Assembly: GCF_000801105.2 (NCBI RefSeq)
Contig: NC_079516.1
Span: 24,031,043-24,095,042, forward strand
DNA length: 64,000 nt
Source: Raphanus sativus
Lineage: Eukaryota > Streptophyta > Magnoliopsida > Brassicales > Brassicaceae
Direction: 5' to 3'
Of this stretch, positions 21,959 through 33,880 are shown in pieces. The first letter of the stretch is position 1. The number at the start of each line of letters is the position of its first letter. The notes below the pieces were generated by a model. The model did no database searches and had not been told where the DNA came from. It saw only the letters and a list, made by a program, of their open reading frames with translations. A program made the position numbers and the translations under genes.

Positions 21959-22310
21959 TGTGTATTTATAAAAAAGAAAGAGATCACTTGCTTAATCTAA
22001 CGAGAGAAAAAATATCTTTATTATTTATATGCGTATATAGGATAGAGAGAAAGAGAAATAACGTGAAATAAAAGATGTGTTGCAGTTATTAATTTTTTTT
22101 TGTTAGCTTAACTTTCACAAATGAACATGAGAGCAATATTTATAGGAGAAGAAGTCGGTTAGATTGATCGACTTAATAAAAAAAGACAAAACAAATTTTT
22201 CTTAATAGATAATCATCATCTAAAATTAGTTTTATCTCGTAACATTTTTCAATCATAGAAAATAAATAAAGAATAAATTTATAATGAACACTTTAATATC
22301 TATAGATAAG
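21959..22310 (-). repeat. 5' LTR of the degenerate copia element
   Basis: It abuts Gag on its left and shares TATTTATAAAA..AAGAAAGAGATCACTT with the opposite end of the element at 16889-16920. The outer boundary could not be fixed by a TSD. Confidence 0.6.
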
Positions 22311-22483
22311 GATTGACAAAATAATAAAATGACCAAACTTTACCAATTCAAATTGTGGCCACTAGTGGGCTTTTTAAGTGGGCCTTGAAGCTTTTATTTG
22401 AAAAAAAAAGGCCAATTCACACGCAACAAATACTCCACCATCTCTCCGCATATCTCCGTCTCGTCTCGTCTCGTCTCTCTCTC

Positions 22484-24571
22484 ATGGACTCTCTGGTAGC
22501 GAGCTACGCTTCGTCGGACGAAGAAGAAGAACCCCAACCACCTACCCAGTCTCTCACCGTAAAATCATCCTCCTCCTTGTTCTCAGCTATTCCTCAACCT
22601 AACCAATCCAGATCCTCCAAAGACGAGCCTTTTAATTCATCTACTCTAGGAAAGTCTTCTTCTTCGTCTTTCCTCTCCTCTCTCCCTCCTCCCAAATCCC
22701 GCCAACAAAACCCATCTCCCTCCTTACCCAAACGCGTCGTTCAGATCAAGCTTCCCGTAAACCCTAATCTCGATGACGACGAAGACGACGAAGAGGAAGA
22801 GGAGAAAGCGAGGAAGAAGCGCAGACAGATGGAAGCCGCTGCTGCGGCATCGAACAATTCGTCGGTGAAATCGTTCTTATCCGCCATGCCTGCTCCAAAG
22901 AGCTCTCAAGCACTCGGGGCTCTTCCTTCGTTAGGATCAGGATCAGGAACGGGCCGAAGATCGATTCTTGAAACGGAGACGCCTGCGATTACTCAAAGTA
23001 CTGATCAAACGCAGTCGTTTAGTAGTAGCGAGACGGAACAAGTAGATAACTATTATGCTGGTTACGGTGGATACGAGCAAAACCCTAGTGCAAATGTAGA
23101 GGCTTTTGGTTATGTTGGATATGAACAGAACCCTAGTGGAAGTGGAGATGTGTCTGGTTATGTGGGGTACGATAGTTACGGAGGTGGTGGTAATGCTTGG
23201 AACGGTGGTGGTGGGTTTGAGGGGACGAGGGGAGTGCCTGAGGCGTTTATAGCGATGGATAGTGGGGCGAGGAGAGGGAGGAGAGGGAGGAATGATTTTC
23301 CGACGGAGATAGTTGAGGTTAAGCAGGATGAGCTCATGAAGAATAGGCCGAGAGTTGATCAGGTTAAATCTACTGGGATTGCCTTTGGACCTTCGTATCA
23401 GGTTTGTTTTTGCTTCCTCTTAACTATTTACTCTTTGCAAGAATTTTTGGTTTTGTGTCTAGGGTCTGTGATTGATTGCTCTGGTTTGGTGAATCAGAAG
23501 CACTTTTCTCCCATTTAGATAGCTTCAACGATGGTAGCTTTTAACAATTCATATTCTACTTGCCTGTTACTGTTGTGTAGGTTTGTTTAGCTTTTACTCT
23601 TTCTTGGGACCGTTTTACTGCAAGAACTTGAGAATTGCCTGATGAAAGTAAAAAAGAGTAGGAGTCCTGAGTTAAATTACTGCTGCCTGCTTCTGTTTTG
23701 AAGTTTGTTCTGTCTTTGTACTCGACTTTCTTGTGGGATTTATAGGGTGAGAGCTAGCTGATACGACAACAAACTTGATAGCTTAAACCCCTTTTCTTTC
23801 ATTATATAGCTTAAATTAAAGGACGATGATGGATGTTTGAGAAACCCGAAATTTAACCACAGAAAGCAAATCTAATATGAATTGTAAATGATCTCCAGTA
23901 ATTAGTAGGTTTGTTTAGCTTCTAACACTTGTCTCTTCCTTGGATTTTTTTTTGCTGCGAGAACTTTGGATTTGTCTCTAGTTTTGGTATGGTTATTCAA
24001 CAGTCCTTTTCTTCTATTTAGATAGCTTAAAGGATGGTGCTGACTGTTTGAGAAACCCTGAAAATTTAACCGTAACAGGATAAGTAGAATATGAATTGTT
24101 AATCACCTCCTATAGTGAGTAGGTTTGTTTTGCTTCTAACCTCACTCTTTCTTGAGGTCTTTTTTGCTGCAAGTACTTGGTAGTTATCTGTGATTGCTCT
24201 GATTATTTGAATTCAATGGGTTGATATGTATTTGGTAAAAGCCTGAAAGTTTTTTTTTTTTAAATCTTTTGTTGGTGGCTTCCATTGTTAAGTTTATGTC
24301 TTTCTGGACAACTTGTTGATCAAGAATGATAGGAAGACAGAGAGAGGGTTGCTTGAATTCTTTGTATTGTCTTTTAAATGTTTTCTTGTTCACGTTTGTG
24401 TTGCAGCCTGAGTCGTCTTCATCCAAGGGGAAAGTGTCAAAGCTGCACAAGAGAAAGCATCAGATCACTGCGTTATTCATGGACATGAAGCACAAGGAGT
24501 CGGAGCTAGCAGAGAGACGTTCTAAAGGACTGCTCACTAAAGCTGAGACACAAGCTAAATATGGATGGTGA
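22484..24571 (+). CDS. PRCC-like protein (mitotic checkpoint regulator family), two exons
   Basis: Exon 1 is 22484-23401 and exon 2 is 24407-24571, with a GT donor after TCGTATCAG and an acceptor TGTTGCAG; the join is in phase and gives 360 residues. The start MDSLVASYASSDEEEE is preferred over an in-frame ATG at 22355, because the upstream part is CTCGT-rich leader. Features in order: acidic start, Ser/Pro-rich stretch, KRVVQIKLPVNP, an acidic run then KARKKRRQ (possible nuclear signal) near 110-120, Gly/Tyr-rich region at 185-250, an RGRRGR patch, and the conserved PRCC C-terminus KHQITALF...TQAKYGW. Human PRCC is nuclear, binds MAD2B and associates with splicing factors; the plant role is inferred. 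The gene is intact and converges on the PHD gene. Confidence 0.85.
23402..24406 (+). other. Intron of the PRCC-like gene with internal tandem duplications
   Basis: The 1005-bp intron holds at least three degenerate copies of a block starting AGGTTTGTTTAGCTT and including CTGCAAGAACTTG, at about 23578, 23905 and 24119, with a weaker one at the donor (23400). Between the second and third the shared block extends about 214 bp and includes GATGTTTGAGAAACCC-like and AATATGAATTGT stretches. Confidence 0.7.
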
Positions 24572-24978
24572 TTTGCTCTTTTTTTCTCTCAATCTTGTGA
24601 GATTGGCAACAGATTTTCTGTAACTCTTTTTTTTTTCCTTTACCATCTTCCAAGGTCCAAGCTTTGAATGTGATACTCATTTACTTATATGAATGAATCT
24701 ATACTAAGGAAAAAAAAAGAATCTATACTCATCAGAATGCTTTATCGCTTTGAAAATAATTCTCAGATTTAATCCAGAGCCTGTCCCTGAATACAAAACA
24801 TCTATTCGCTACTCTTTTGGAACCTAATCAATCTCTTTTATAGCATCTCAGTTATCTTGAAGTTTCGCTACTGGTACAAAACTCTTTGTGCGTTCTCTGA
24901 ACTGTCTAGAGTCTCTGATGCAAAAGCATATGCATTTGATGTTGGCTAAAGCTTGCTTCTCCATCAAGATTTTCATTT

Positions 24979-27534
24979 TTATGATCTGCTTCGACCCTTA
25001 GGTCCTATCTTTCGTGTTTTGGCGTCTGAACGCGGTCTAAGCTGCAGTGTAAAGCGACCATTCAGTTCTTTAGAACGTTGATGATAATTTAGGAGATAGT
25101 AAACGTTGAAGAAAGTTGTATTTAGGGAAAGATAAAAGGAAGCGATGGGAAAGACAACAAACCATCTTAATGTACTTGAGTTGTTGCATGATCTCATCTG
25201 TTTCCAGTTCCTGAGGAAACAAACAGAAGATGCACTCTTAATAGATTCCTTAGGAGTATGTACAAAATCTGTCTTAAGAATTGTTCATGGAGGAAGATGA
25301 AGCAAAAGACTACACGAATGCACACTGCTTAGGCTTTGAGGAAGAGAAGATATAAGAATAGTTGGTAAGAGAGTTCGGACCTGAGGGACGGCACAATCAG
25401 CATGCAATGGATCCCAAAAGACGGAGCAGAAGCATTCCCACTTGTTAGTCTGTACCTCTGCGCGAGGAGCCCTGAGTAGAGTAATTCATTTTACACCAAT
25501 GGCAACAGTTACAGATATGTGTCAAGGATGGAGATAACGGTAAAAAGCTTGATGAAAACATGCTAGATATCTCAAGATACAGGAAAGAGAGCATGGCCGA
25601 GAAATAGAAAGTGTTAAAAATTGTTCACGTTACCTACGCCACTTTCCGCATATATCTCCATTCCTATCCTCCTCTCTGCACTGGAGCCAATTTTCTGCAG
25701 AACGTGGTTTCTTACCATTCTTGGCCTTCTTCGGATCCTGCAAAGAGAGAGAGATGACAATCCTCTGAGATCCACTTAACACTATGGCAACGTAAAACAC
25801 ATTATTATCCACTAACTAGAAGCTTACATGCATATATTCTGACTCATCAATCTCCAACGTTTGACCAACAAAAGAAGTATCACTGCATTGAGATCAATAT
25901 ATTTTTGTATGTCAACCAGATCAAACAAAGGCCACTCATGTTTGGTGAAAGGACATCTTTTATTTCACAATAGGATTCAAAGGACCGGTGATAGTTGACG
26001 TTAAATACCTCATGGTTGGACCTGACCAGTCTGGAACATCCGCTTGAAACTCTTTTCCTACTCGAATTCCCATTACAAACGGTCCTTTAACTCTCCATTT
26101 CCGTTCCCGTAGTCTCCCCTTGATATTTGTCTTTGGTGACTTCTTTTTCAAACAGGGTCGACAGATCCAGTCATCCATCTCTGCAGCTTCTTTCACTCGA
26201 ACACGGCAGCACCTTGGATGATATGCTTCTTCACATTCATCACAAATCAACATCTTCTCGACAGTTCCTGCCTTATCACAACGCTTGCACTGTCTGAAAG
26301 GGCTGATACTACCGTCTGTATCGGAGGAATCGCAATCTGTAGCTTCATTTCCTCCATTTTTACTGGAACCTAAAGCATGTTCAGAGCTGGATTGCGACGA
26401 GCAGCTGTGATTTGTTCCATCAGAAGAAGATGCCACTTCGGTAACATGAGTATTGGCCGTACATTCCAGAGAACTATTTAGTTTAGGCTTCTTCCGCGTA
26501 TACACTAGAAAGCCATTAACCCGAGCACCAACAGATTTAAGTTCCAGAGATCTGCACGCTTGTTCAGTATGAGAAATACTATTTGCTTTGGTCTTCTTCC
26601 GCCTATACACTAGAAAGCCATTAATCCGAGCACCATTAGATTTCCCTCTCTGCTTCCTCCGGCTATACATAAGCAAGCCATGAGATGTATCACCAGTTCT
26701 CTTGGTTCCCCAAGTGTGACATTCAGCAAAACTGCCATTAGATTTCACCAACGGCTTACTTTGGCTGTAAAGATGTCGATGACCACTATTCTTGACTTCT
26801 CCAGGGTTAGATCCAGTAAAGCCCCCATCAGCTTTAACTATCTTCCCCCTTCGGCTATCTTCAAAAGAGTCAGCTTGATCACCGCCTATCTTGGTTCCTC
26901 CAGAGACATGTTTGCTAAAACCACAACTTTTAGATTTTACTCCACCTTTCTTCCTGCGGCTGTACACGACATAAACATCTAATTGACTTTCTCTTCTCTT
27001 GGTTTCTCCACAGTTGTGCCCAGAGACAAAAGTATCATCAATCCCATCAGCCCTTCTTATAGTTTCTCCAGTAACACTACTGGTTTCGCCTCTCTTTTTC
27101 TTTCGGCTATAGACAAGACAGTTGTTGAATCGATTTTGTCTTTTTGAGCTTTCTCCAGGGTAATAAACTGGGACAATAGAGTCATCAAATGAATCATCCA
27201 GTTTCTCGCATTTTCCTGGGTCATGTTCCTCACTACCCCCAGGTCTCACGCTCCTCTTCCTTCGACTATACACAAGAGAAGTCAGGGCCTTTTCCGATAC
27301 CTTATACAAAACATTTTTCTCTGGAGGTTTTGGATGTTCTTCTGATTCATCAAGTTTCATGGCATCAGGAACAGCATCAAGAAAGCTTACTTGAGAGTGT
27401 TGGGGAAGTTTGTGGATCATTTGATAAGTTTCAGCAAGCGACATCCAATCATATGCAGCAAATGGGACTTGATACTCAGATGCGTTGAGTAGACTAGATT
27501 CAACGGAAGAGCTGAACGAACTTTCCACCAACAT
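24979..27534 (-). CDS. PHD-finger protein with C-terminal CW-like zinc finger, six coding exons
   Basis: Exons on the minus strand: 27534-26009, 25882-25828, 25737-25634, 25471-25381, 25210-25163 and 25041-24979, all with GT-AG borders and joining in phase to 628 residues. The N-terminal half carries six or so copies of a motif of the type LVYSRRKR (LVYSRRKRS, LVYSRKKKR, VVYSRRKKG, LMYSRRKQR, LVYRRKKTK, LVYTRKKPK). A PHD finger spans residues 416-461 (CKRC, CDECEEAYHPRCC, WICRPC). Residues 544-590, made from exons C and D, resemble a CW zinc finger (WLQCREE, ICGKWRR, WECF, DPLHADC). The C-terminus is basic. The likely role is chromatin reading in the nucleus, an inference from PHD and CW families, which bind histone H3 tails. 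I do not recognise the named orthologue. Confidence 0.85.
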
Positions 27535-27547
27535 ATTTGCAAAGTAT

Positions 27548-28870
27548 CTGAAAGCACATCACTTGCTAAGCATCGGTGAGTGTGTTGGTCAACTTCTTTA
27601 TGTAATCCCTCCGGACCGTAACCTTCTGATCTCCTAAATGCCGAAAACAAAACATGGAAAAGATTCAATATGAAAGAAAATAAAGCCAATGATTATCATA
27701 ACGAAGAAACAACAAGTCCTCTTCTGATTACTAACTTGTATCAATTTAAAGGAAAAAAATTTAGTCTACTACATTGTTTTTATCCGGCTAATTGTGCGGT
27801 ATTGATCATCTACAATCTCACATGAGAAACCCAGTTGGTTCCTCTAGTGATGAAGTGGAACACATACCAAAGCGTCTGTTTACCAAGCCTAACAAGACTC
27901 TTCCAGTTCTTACTTTAGCTTCTTCTTAGGATCTAACTTGACTCGAATCTAGAAACCCATGTAATTTTTCACCACATCTACCACATGGATTATAGGCGCT
28001 TAAGCAAATCTGTAACATGTTAAACCCAGCCAGGTACATATATGCAGTAAGCAAATTTCTCTTGTATGCTAAAATTCCAGTTGCAAATGTTGAAAACAAA
28101 AGATGGAAGAGATTCAATAAGAAAGAAAACAAAGTCAATGATTATCACAATGGATAAACAAACAACAAGACCTCTTATGATTAGTAACACATTGGTTCTT
28201 ATCTGACTAACTGTGTGGAAACTCACATGAGAAACCCAGTTAATGATAAAGTGCATAGTTTCTTCAGTTCTGGGATATGCTATTTGAGATCCAAAATCAT
28301 CGAGGACCCAGGTTTAGAAAACGGCAAAGATTGGGATCTAACATTTGACTCAAATCTAGAAACCCATCTACTTTATCACCACAGCTAACACATGGATTAT
28401 AATAAGCACTTTTGAGTCAAGGTAAACAAATCTACACATGTTAAACCCAGCCAGGTTAGATGTAAAGCCAGATTCTCTTGTGTGCTAAAATTGCAGTTGC
28501 AAATCAAAGCAATCTCTGTACAATTTTTGATATTGTCAGCCTGAGAAATTCACCAGCAACAACAACAACACATACCCTAGAACGAAAATCAATGTACACA
28601 CATAACCTTCACAAATTCGATTCCAGTAATTGTTCTAACAAATGCTACTTCCAATCAAGTAGAACGATTGCACAAACAAGTTTCTTGGAGGAAGAGCACT
28701 AACAAACAAGAGCAATCGCATTTACCAGATGGTTTACCACCAAAGAGTCGAGAGAGAAACGCTTTTTGGGGATTCTCCTACTTGCTGTGGCCTTTCTTCT
28801 TCTGCACTCACTCTTCCTAACGCAAGCTGTAATCGCTCTCTCTCTCTCTCTCACTAGTCGCACTCTCTCT
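27548..28870 (-). other. 5' UTR and intron region of the PHD gene, tandemly duplicated
   Basis: The coding exon is preceded by acceptor TGCTTTCAG (27550-27548), and a C/T-rich leader (as read on +) at 28730-28870 ends in a possible donor (ATCTG-GTAAAT on -). The leader intron between them holds two copies of a block of about 400 bp: 27640-28035 and 28090-28460 share AAGATTCAAT(A)..GAAAGAAAA, TCTAGAAACCCAT, CACATGGATTATA and ATGTTAAACCCAGCCAGG. First-exon coordinates are approximate. Confidence 0.55.
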
Positions 28871-29240
28871 TTCTCTCTCTAATCGCTCTCTCTGTCTCTG
28901 TGGCGAAACAACCTTCTTTTGATTTTCCTCCTGTGTGACTTTCTTTTCATATATTAACTTCCTCACAATCTGTTTTATACTTTCGCCGCTCTTATATATT
29001 TTTATTTGCTTGTGTAAAAAAAAAAAGGGGTCTCTGTCTCTCTTTTTTTTTTAATTTAATTTCTTGCTTTCTAATCCCTTAATCTGAACTAGTATAACAG
29101 TAGACAAACCTGTAACAGATTTCAATAAGAAAAAATGATACTACACATACATATTAGTGTTGAATTGTACATGTGTCCATGGAATCAAACAACAGGTCAT
29201 ATCTCCAAGAAGCTCAAATGGGTACTAAATATCTGCAGGT
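28871..29240. other. Intergenic stretch between the PHD gene and the next minus-strand transcript
   Basis: Contains A- and T-runs (29015-29060) and no convincing frame. The C/T-rich region at 28830-28900 probably belongs to the PHD gene leader or core promoter. Confidence 0.4.
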
Positions 29241-31240
29241 CCAAACAAACCTTCTCTCTTATAGGCTCGGCTTCATACTCCTCCTCCTCCTCCTCTTCTC
29301 TTGTCTCTCTCTCTCTCTTCAACAAGTTGCTTTAAGCTTTGTCAAGGGCCTACCTAAAACTCATATGATGTGACAATTTAGTAGTTGCAAAAACGAATGT
29401 GCCTACTAATTGCTATGGTCAGACTACATAAGTTATGAGAGCACTAGTACTATATCATTATTTTTGGACTTACAACTAAGAGTTCGTATAATAGAACTAG
29501 TTGTGTTGTTCCTACTACTGTGTCTTTTAATCTGCGGTTAAAGGAAGCAAAAAGAGACACTTGCCTGCTGGAAGAAGCAGTCTCGTTTACAGAATCTTGA
29601 ACTGCCTACAATTTTCAGAGAGTGAGGTAGTTAAGAGAAACTTTTTTTTTAAGAGCTCACCTTCTTACTCCATAATGTCAGATGTTGTTGCACCACTTGC
29701 TGACCTGAAAACCGAAACTTCAGCATATGATTAAGGATAAGAACCAAAACTGTCAAACCAATGTTTTTTGTCATCTATTTGAATAAGGAGGATGTTATAA
29801 CTTAAAACATTCTAACTTCGGTTGGTGGACAAACGCTTTTCTTACATATACAATCATTGGTTCAAAAGCTAACTCTAATGAAAGCATGCTCCTCAAGGTT
29901 CTGCTAACACCTAATGAATCTAACTGGTATCATAATGCCAGCAGTCTTTGACCAAGCAACAAGATACCTTTTATCCGAAAACTATATAAGATTAGAAAAC
30001 AAGAAGAAAATTTCAGACCCCAACCGCACCTCTGAGAAGTCTGAAAATCTTCGTTATTTACAAAGAAATTTTCTCTATTTTGGTGTTTCTCCATTGTGTT
30101 TTTGTTTAGCTGAATAAACTATATAACTACCCTACAGTGTTCCACACAAGAGTGTCAATTCAATGAAGACAGAATAGCAGGAAGATATAGAACACTCCAC
30201 TTTGGGATCTTTCCTTACAAGAAGACTGTGCTTTAGCTCTGTAGAATTTAATTCTCTGTGAACAAGTATATGAACACTTAAGTTTACAAGTTGAGAATGT
30301 GACACACCAAAACAATAATAGAGCATATGATAAAAGAGAAATCTGCAGCTTCTCAAACAAGAAAGAAGCAAGGAAGAAACGAGTATAAAGGTTTTCAAGA
30401 GAAAGCTTTTTTAGATATCTTAAGAGCCTACCTTCTTACTCCTAAACAAGAAGCTACCTTTTACAGGAAAACTATTTAAAAAAAAAATAAGAAAACAGGA
30501 AGGGAAATGTCAGACCTCTATCTATAATGCCAGCACCTCTGTATAGTCTGGAAGTTGTTCATCTTTTACAAAGAATCTTTCTTTCCCTGCTGGTGTTTCT
30601 TCATCCATCTAACTCCATTTTTCAAATTGTTGCAAGTGTGGGTCATAGAAATGAAAATAGACTCCTGCTTGGGTTTCCGTTTAGTTGAATGCACTACATA
30701 ACCAACCCTACAATCTCCCAAACAAGAGTGTCAATTCAATGAAGAAAAAGAAAAGCAGGAAGATGTAGAAAACTCCATTCAAAGAAACCTGGCTTTGGAT
30801 GACATAGTAGGGTCTTAAACGCTTTCACTTTGAGATCTTTATTTATAATGAACTCCTCCCCTACACCAACAAGTGCCCAAGGCTTAAACCCCTAACTATG
30901 GATGCAATGGGTGGTTAGTTGGATGCTATATAGGTTATACTAAATATCTCCAAACCAACAGATTGTGCTTTTAGCTCTGAAGAATTTAATTTTATGTGAA
31001 CCTCGAGCACTTAAACAGATGTAATGTAACATACCAAGACAATAACAGAGCATACGCCAACGAGAATCACATAGTGTAGCTAAAACAGGGGTTTATCAAA
31101 ATGCCAAAGAATTGAATTTTTGCAAGTCAAAATCGGTGAATTCAAATGAATTACCTTCCTAGGAAATCTGCCAGCTTTCTCCTACGCAAGAAAGAAACGA
31201 GCACTGAAGACAGGAACAAAGGCGGAAAGAGTTTTGTTCA
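29240..31240 (-). other. Possible small spliced gene or non-coding transcript on -
   Basis: Two good internal exons are visible on the minus strand. One (29704-29661) lies between acceptor TTTTCAG and donor AGAAG-GTGAGC and is open (QQVVQQHLTLWSKK). The next (29607-29567) is preceded by ATTGTAG, encodes AVQDSVNETASSS in the same phase, and ends at a GC-type donor (CAG-GCAAGT). A leader-like exon lies near 31240-31160 with donor GGAAG-GTAATT. A TGGGCY-rich promoter-like stretch (TATGGGCTTTTATTGGGCTT) is at 31290-31305. The region 30440-31070 is a divergent tandem copy of 29940-30410. I could not connect all exons into one frame or identify a family. Confidence 0.35.
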
Positions 31241-31249
31241 TATGATCCC

Positions 31250-31589
31250 ACGTGAGATGAAGAGGATGTCCTTAAAAATTGCCTAATATGGGCTTTTATT
31301 GGGCTTAAATGGCCATCATAACAGCTAACCTTTAACTACCTATTGCCTAATATCGACGGCCCAGACGCCTTCTCTGCTGAATCCACTCCAAGAAGAAGAA
31401 AAAGACCTAAGAAATCCAACAAACCTCACCTGATATTGTCTATTTTATGTATAAAAGTTAGAATGAATTTATTTTTGGGTTCCTTTACAAAATATATATA
31501 CTAATTAGAGTTAAACATATTTTTCTATATTAGACATTTTTTGTCCAAGTCCCATTAATAAGAATCTAGGCAAAGACTGATTCCCTTCA
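31250..31589. other. Intergenic DNA with TGGGCY elements
   Basis: Carries TGGGCTT twice near 31290-31305 and a GACGGCCCAGACG near 31355, typical of housekeeping plant promoters. No frame is seen. Confidence 0.45.
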
Positions 31590-31801
31590 AAAAAGGTTAA
31601 GTTGAGTCACTGAACAAGATTTTTGAATTGAATCGCAATTCACACGCAAATCCTTCGCAAAATTGTAATGGATATGCAACTGCTTGTTCTAACGCAAATG
31701 TGCGATGTTTTTGCGAGTGTTCTCGTCACAATGTTCTCACAGTTTCGTTGCAAATTTGCGAGGAAATTTTTTCCTTGCAACAGACGTGTTTTGTTGTAGT
31801 G
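31590..31801. repeat. One terminus of a CACTA-type element
   Basis: The right end reads, on the minus strand, CACTACAACAAAACACGTCT and is followed by repeats of TTGCAA/TTGCGA (GTTGCAAATTTGCGAGG, CGCAAATGTGCGA). This is the layout of a CACTA terminus with subterminal motifs. No opposite terminus or TSD was found, so it is a fragment. Confidence 0.6.
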
Positions 31802-33880
31802 TTTTTATTTTGAAATTAGACTTTGCTTGGATATTATAAATTTATGTATAAATTTTGAGTTGAGTTTTCTTTGGTATGGATGAGACCAGTTATGATGCAT
31901 AAGAACTTAAAAATATCTAAATAACTAATGTATATGAAAAAGATTCGAAAATTTGTACCAAAAAATAACCATATCATCCGATTCGACTCGGTTTTTGGAA
32001 TACAATTAGTTGTATAGGGATACATCTAAAATATATAACACCAATTATAGAAAACAAAAATCAATGTATAAAAACATAAAAATCAATATTCGTGCGCAAA
32101 TCAAACTCTTGTTGGGATATTAAATTAAAAAACGCACAATCACTTTTTCCATATTTAATTTAGTCATGTTAATACCTTATTAAATTTTTTATCTATGTAT
32201 CTCTATAATATTATTTGAGAAATCAGTTTCATATGTTCCGCGCTCACGTTAATTTTCATAATTTTTTATTACAGTGATATCCTTAATGAAATAAAATTAT
32301 TACATTTAAATAATATTATTAAATTTTTATTTAGTTTCCTTTAAAAATTTTCCAAATAACATACAATAAAAAGGAAACATTTATAAAGTTTAAGAAACAA
32401 ATTTAAAAACAAAAATATATGTATATATAATATGATTTCATTAAGAAGGAAAGTTCACAAAATAGAAAATTACATTTAAAAATATTTTAATAAGATAAAA
32501 TATATTTTTGAAGTAATAAATATTTATTTATATCTATATTTTTTAGATGAAAATATATATACATTTGTATACAATGTGATTTCATAATTTTAAACAATAC
32601 AAAATGTATATTTTTCAAAGTAACAGAAATATTTTTTATATGTCTAACTATTTTCTTAGATAATTACATAAAATAATTAAGTAATGTGGACTGATATATG
32701 TTCTATTGACTAAGAATAGTTTTATAATTAGGTAGTATTATTGAAATGTTTTATTTATTTTCATATATTCATTTGACTATATCTTTCAATTACAGCAAAA
32801 CAAATTTAATACACTATATTTTATTTATATAATAGATTTATAAAATACAATCATACAATTTATGTAAACTGTTTATTCTTAAGAGATATTAAAAATAAAA
32901 TAAAATTAACGATAAACATCTTTTGATCAAATAATTACCAAACATTTTAAAATAGCATAACACTATATATTTTAACTAGGTAGATATATATTTTATCATT
33001 ATTAAAATTATTTTTTTGTGGAACTTAATATAACTATAATCAAAATACCAAAGCGAATCTAAATTCTCATTTTAAGATTATTTAAAATAAACTAGATCTT
33101 GATTCGCGCTTACGATGAACAATTTCACTTATAATTTAACAAATATTTTGTTAATTTGAAAGATTTTGTATATTTATTTTTTGCATTTAAATCAGTGTTT
33201 TTAAATTCGACCCGAATCCGTGATTATACTGGTTAATCTAGTGATCTGACAATTCGATTTAGGTTTTTAAAATATCCATATTTAAGAAAATCACGAAAAT
33301 CCAAGATTAGCCGATTGAACAGATGGATGACCAATATGTAATCTAATTTGATTTAATTTTTTAATAGTTTCATAATTTTCACCTTTTAATGAAAAATTTT
33401 AAAGTTTATTATTTTCAATTTATGAGATTATTACTTTCTACAAACTTTTGATAGAGAAAATGGTTGATATAAAACAACTAAGATTAATTATAGTTTTTTG
33501 GAACCATGAATAATAGTATAAAGAAATAAGTATATTGTTTGGAAAAATAAATAGTAATATAAAGAAAGGATTATTAGTGATTTACTGTAGGTTTAACTAA
33601 AAAGTAGAAAAGTGTATTTAATTTAAAAACTTACAAAATAAATATTAGGTCCAACATAATGTTTTTTTTTAATAAGATAGATTTCAGTTTACGGTTTAAT
33701 AAATAATAAAATTATTTAGAATTTATAAATTATTTTAATTATTTTAATTATTTTAAATATTAATATGTGTTCATGAGCTTCCAAAAATGTATTAGTTACT
33801 TATGTATAAAACTTCATATTACTCTTCGCTTTATTTTATAATAATTTTTTTAAAAAAAATCAACGATACATATTATGAAA
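31802..33880. other. AT-rich repeat-derived DNA, left arm of a large inverted repeat
   Basis: No gene. The stretch 32190-33090 has an inverted, diverged counterpart at 36845-37530 (for example CATATG..CCGCGCTCACGTTAA at 32232 against TTAACGTGAGCGCG.CACATATG at 37476). At 33092 a Helitron-like 3' terminus lies on the minus strand (CTAGATCTTGATTCGCGC when read on +). Confidence 0.6.
33092..33117 (-). repeat. Helitron-like 3' terminus
   Basis: On the minus strand the sequence ends GCGCGAATCAAGATCTAG followed by T, resembling the ATREP/Helitron end (GC-rich hairpin remnant, then CTAG before T). The hairpin itself is decayed. Confidence 0.45.

Noticed and set aside
22355..22483. N-terminal extension of the PRCC-like protein from ATG 22355
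   Set aside because: The extension is encoded by pyrimidine-rich leader with (CTCGT)n and lacks the conserved acidic start found at MDSLVASYASSDEEE.
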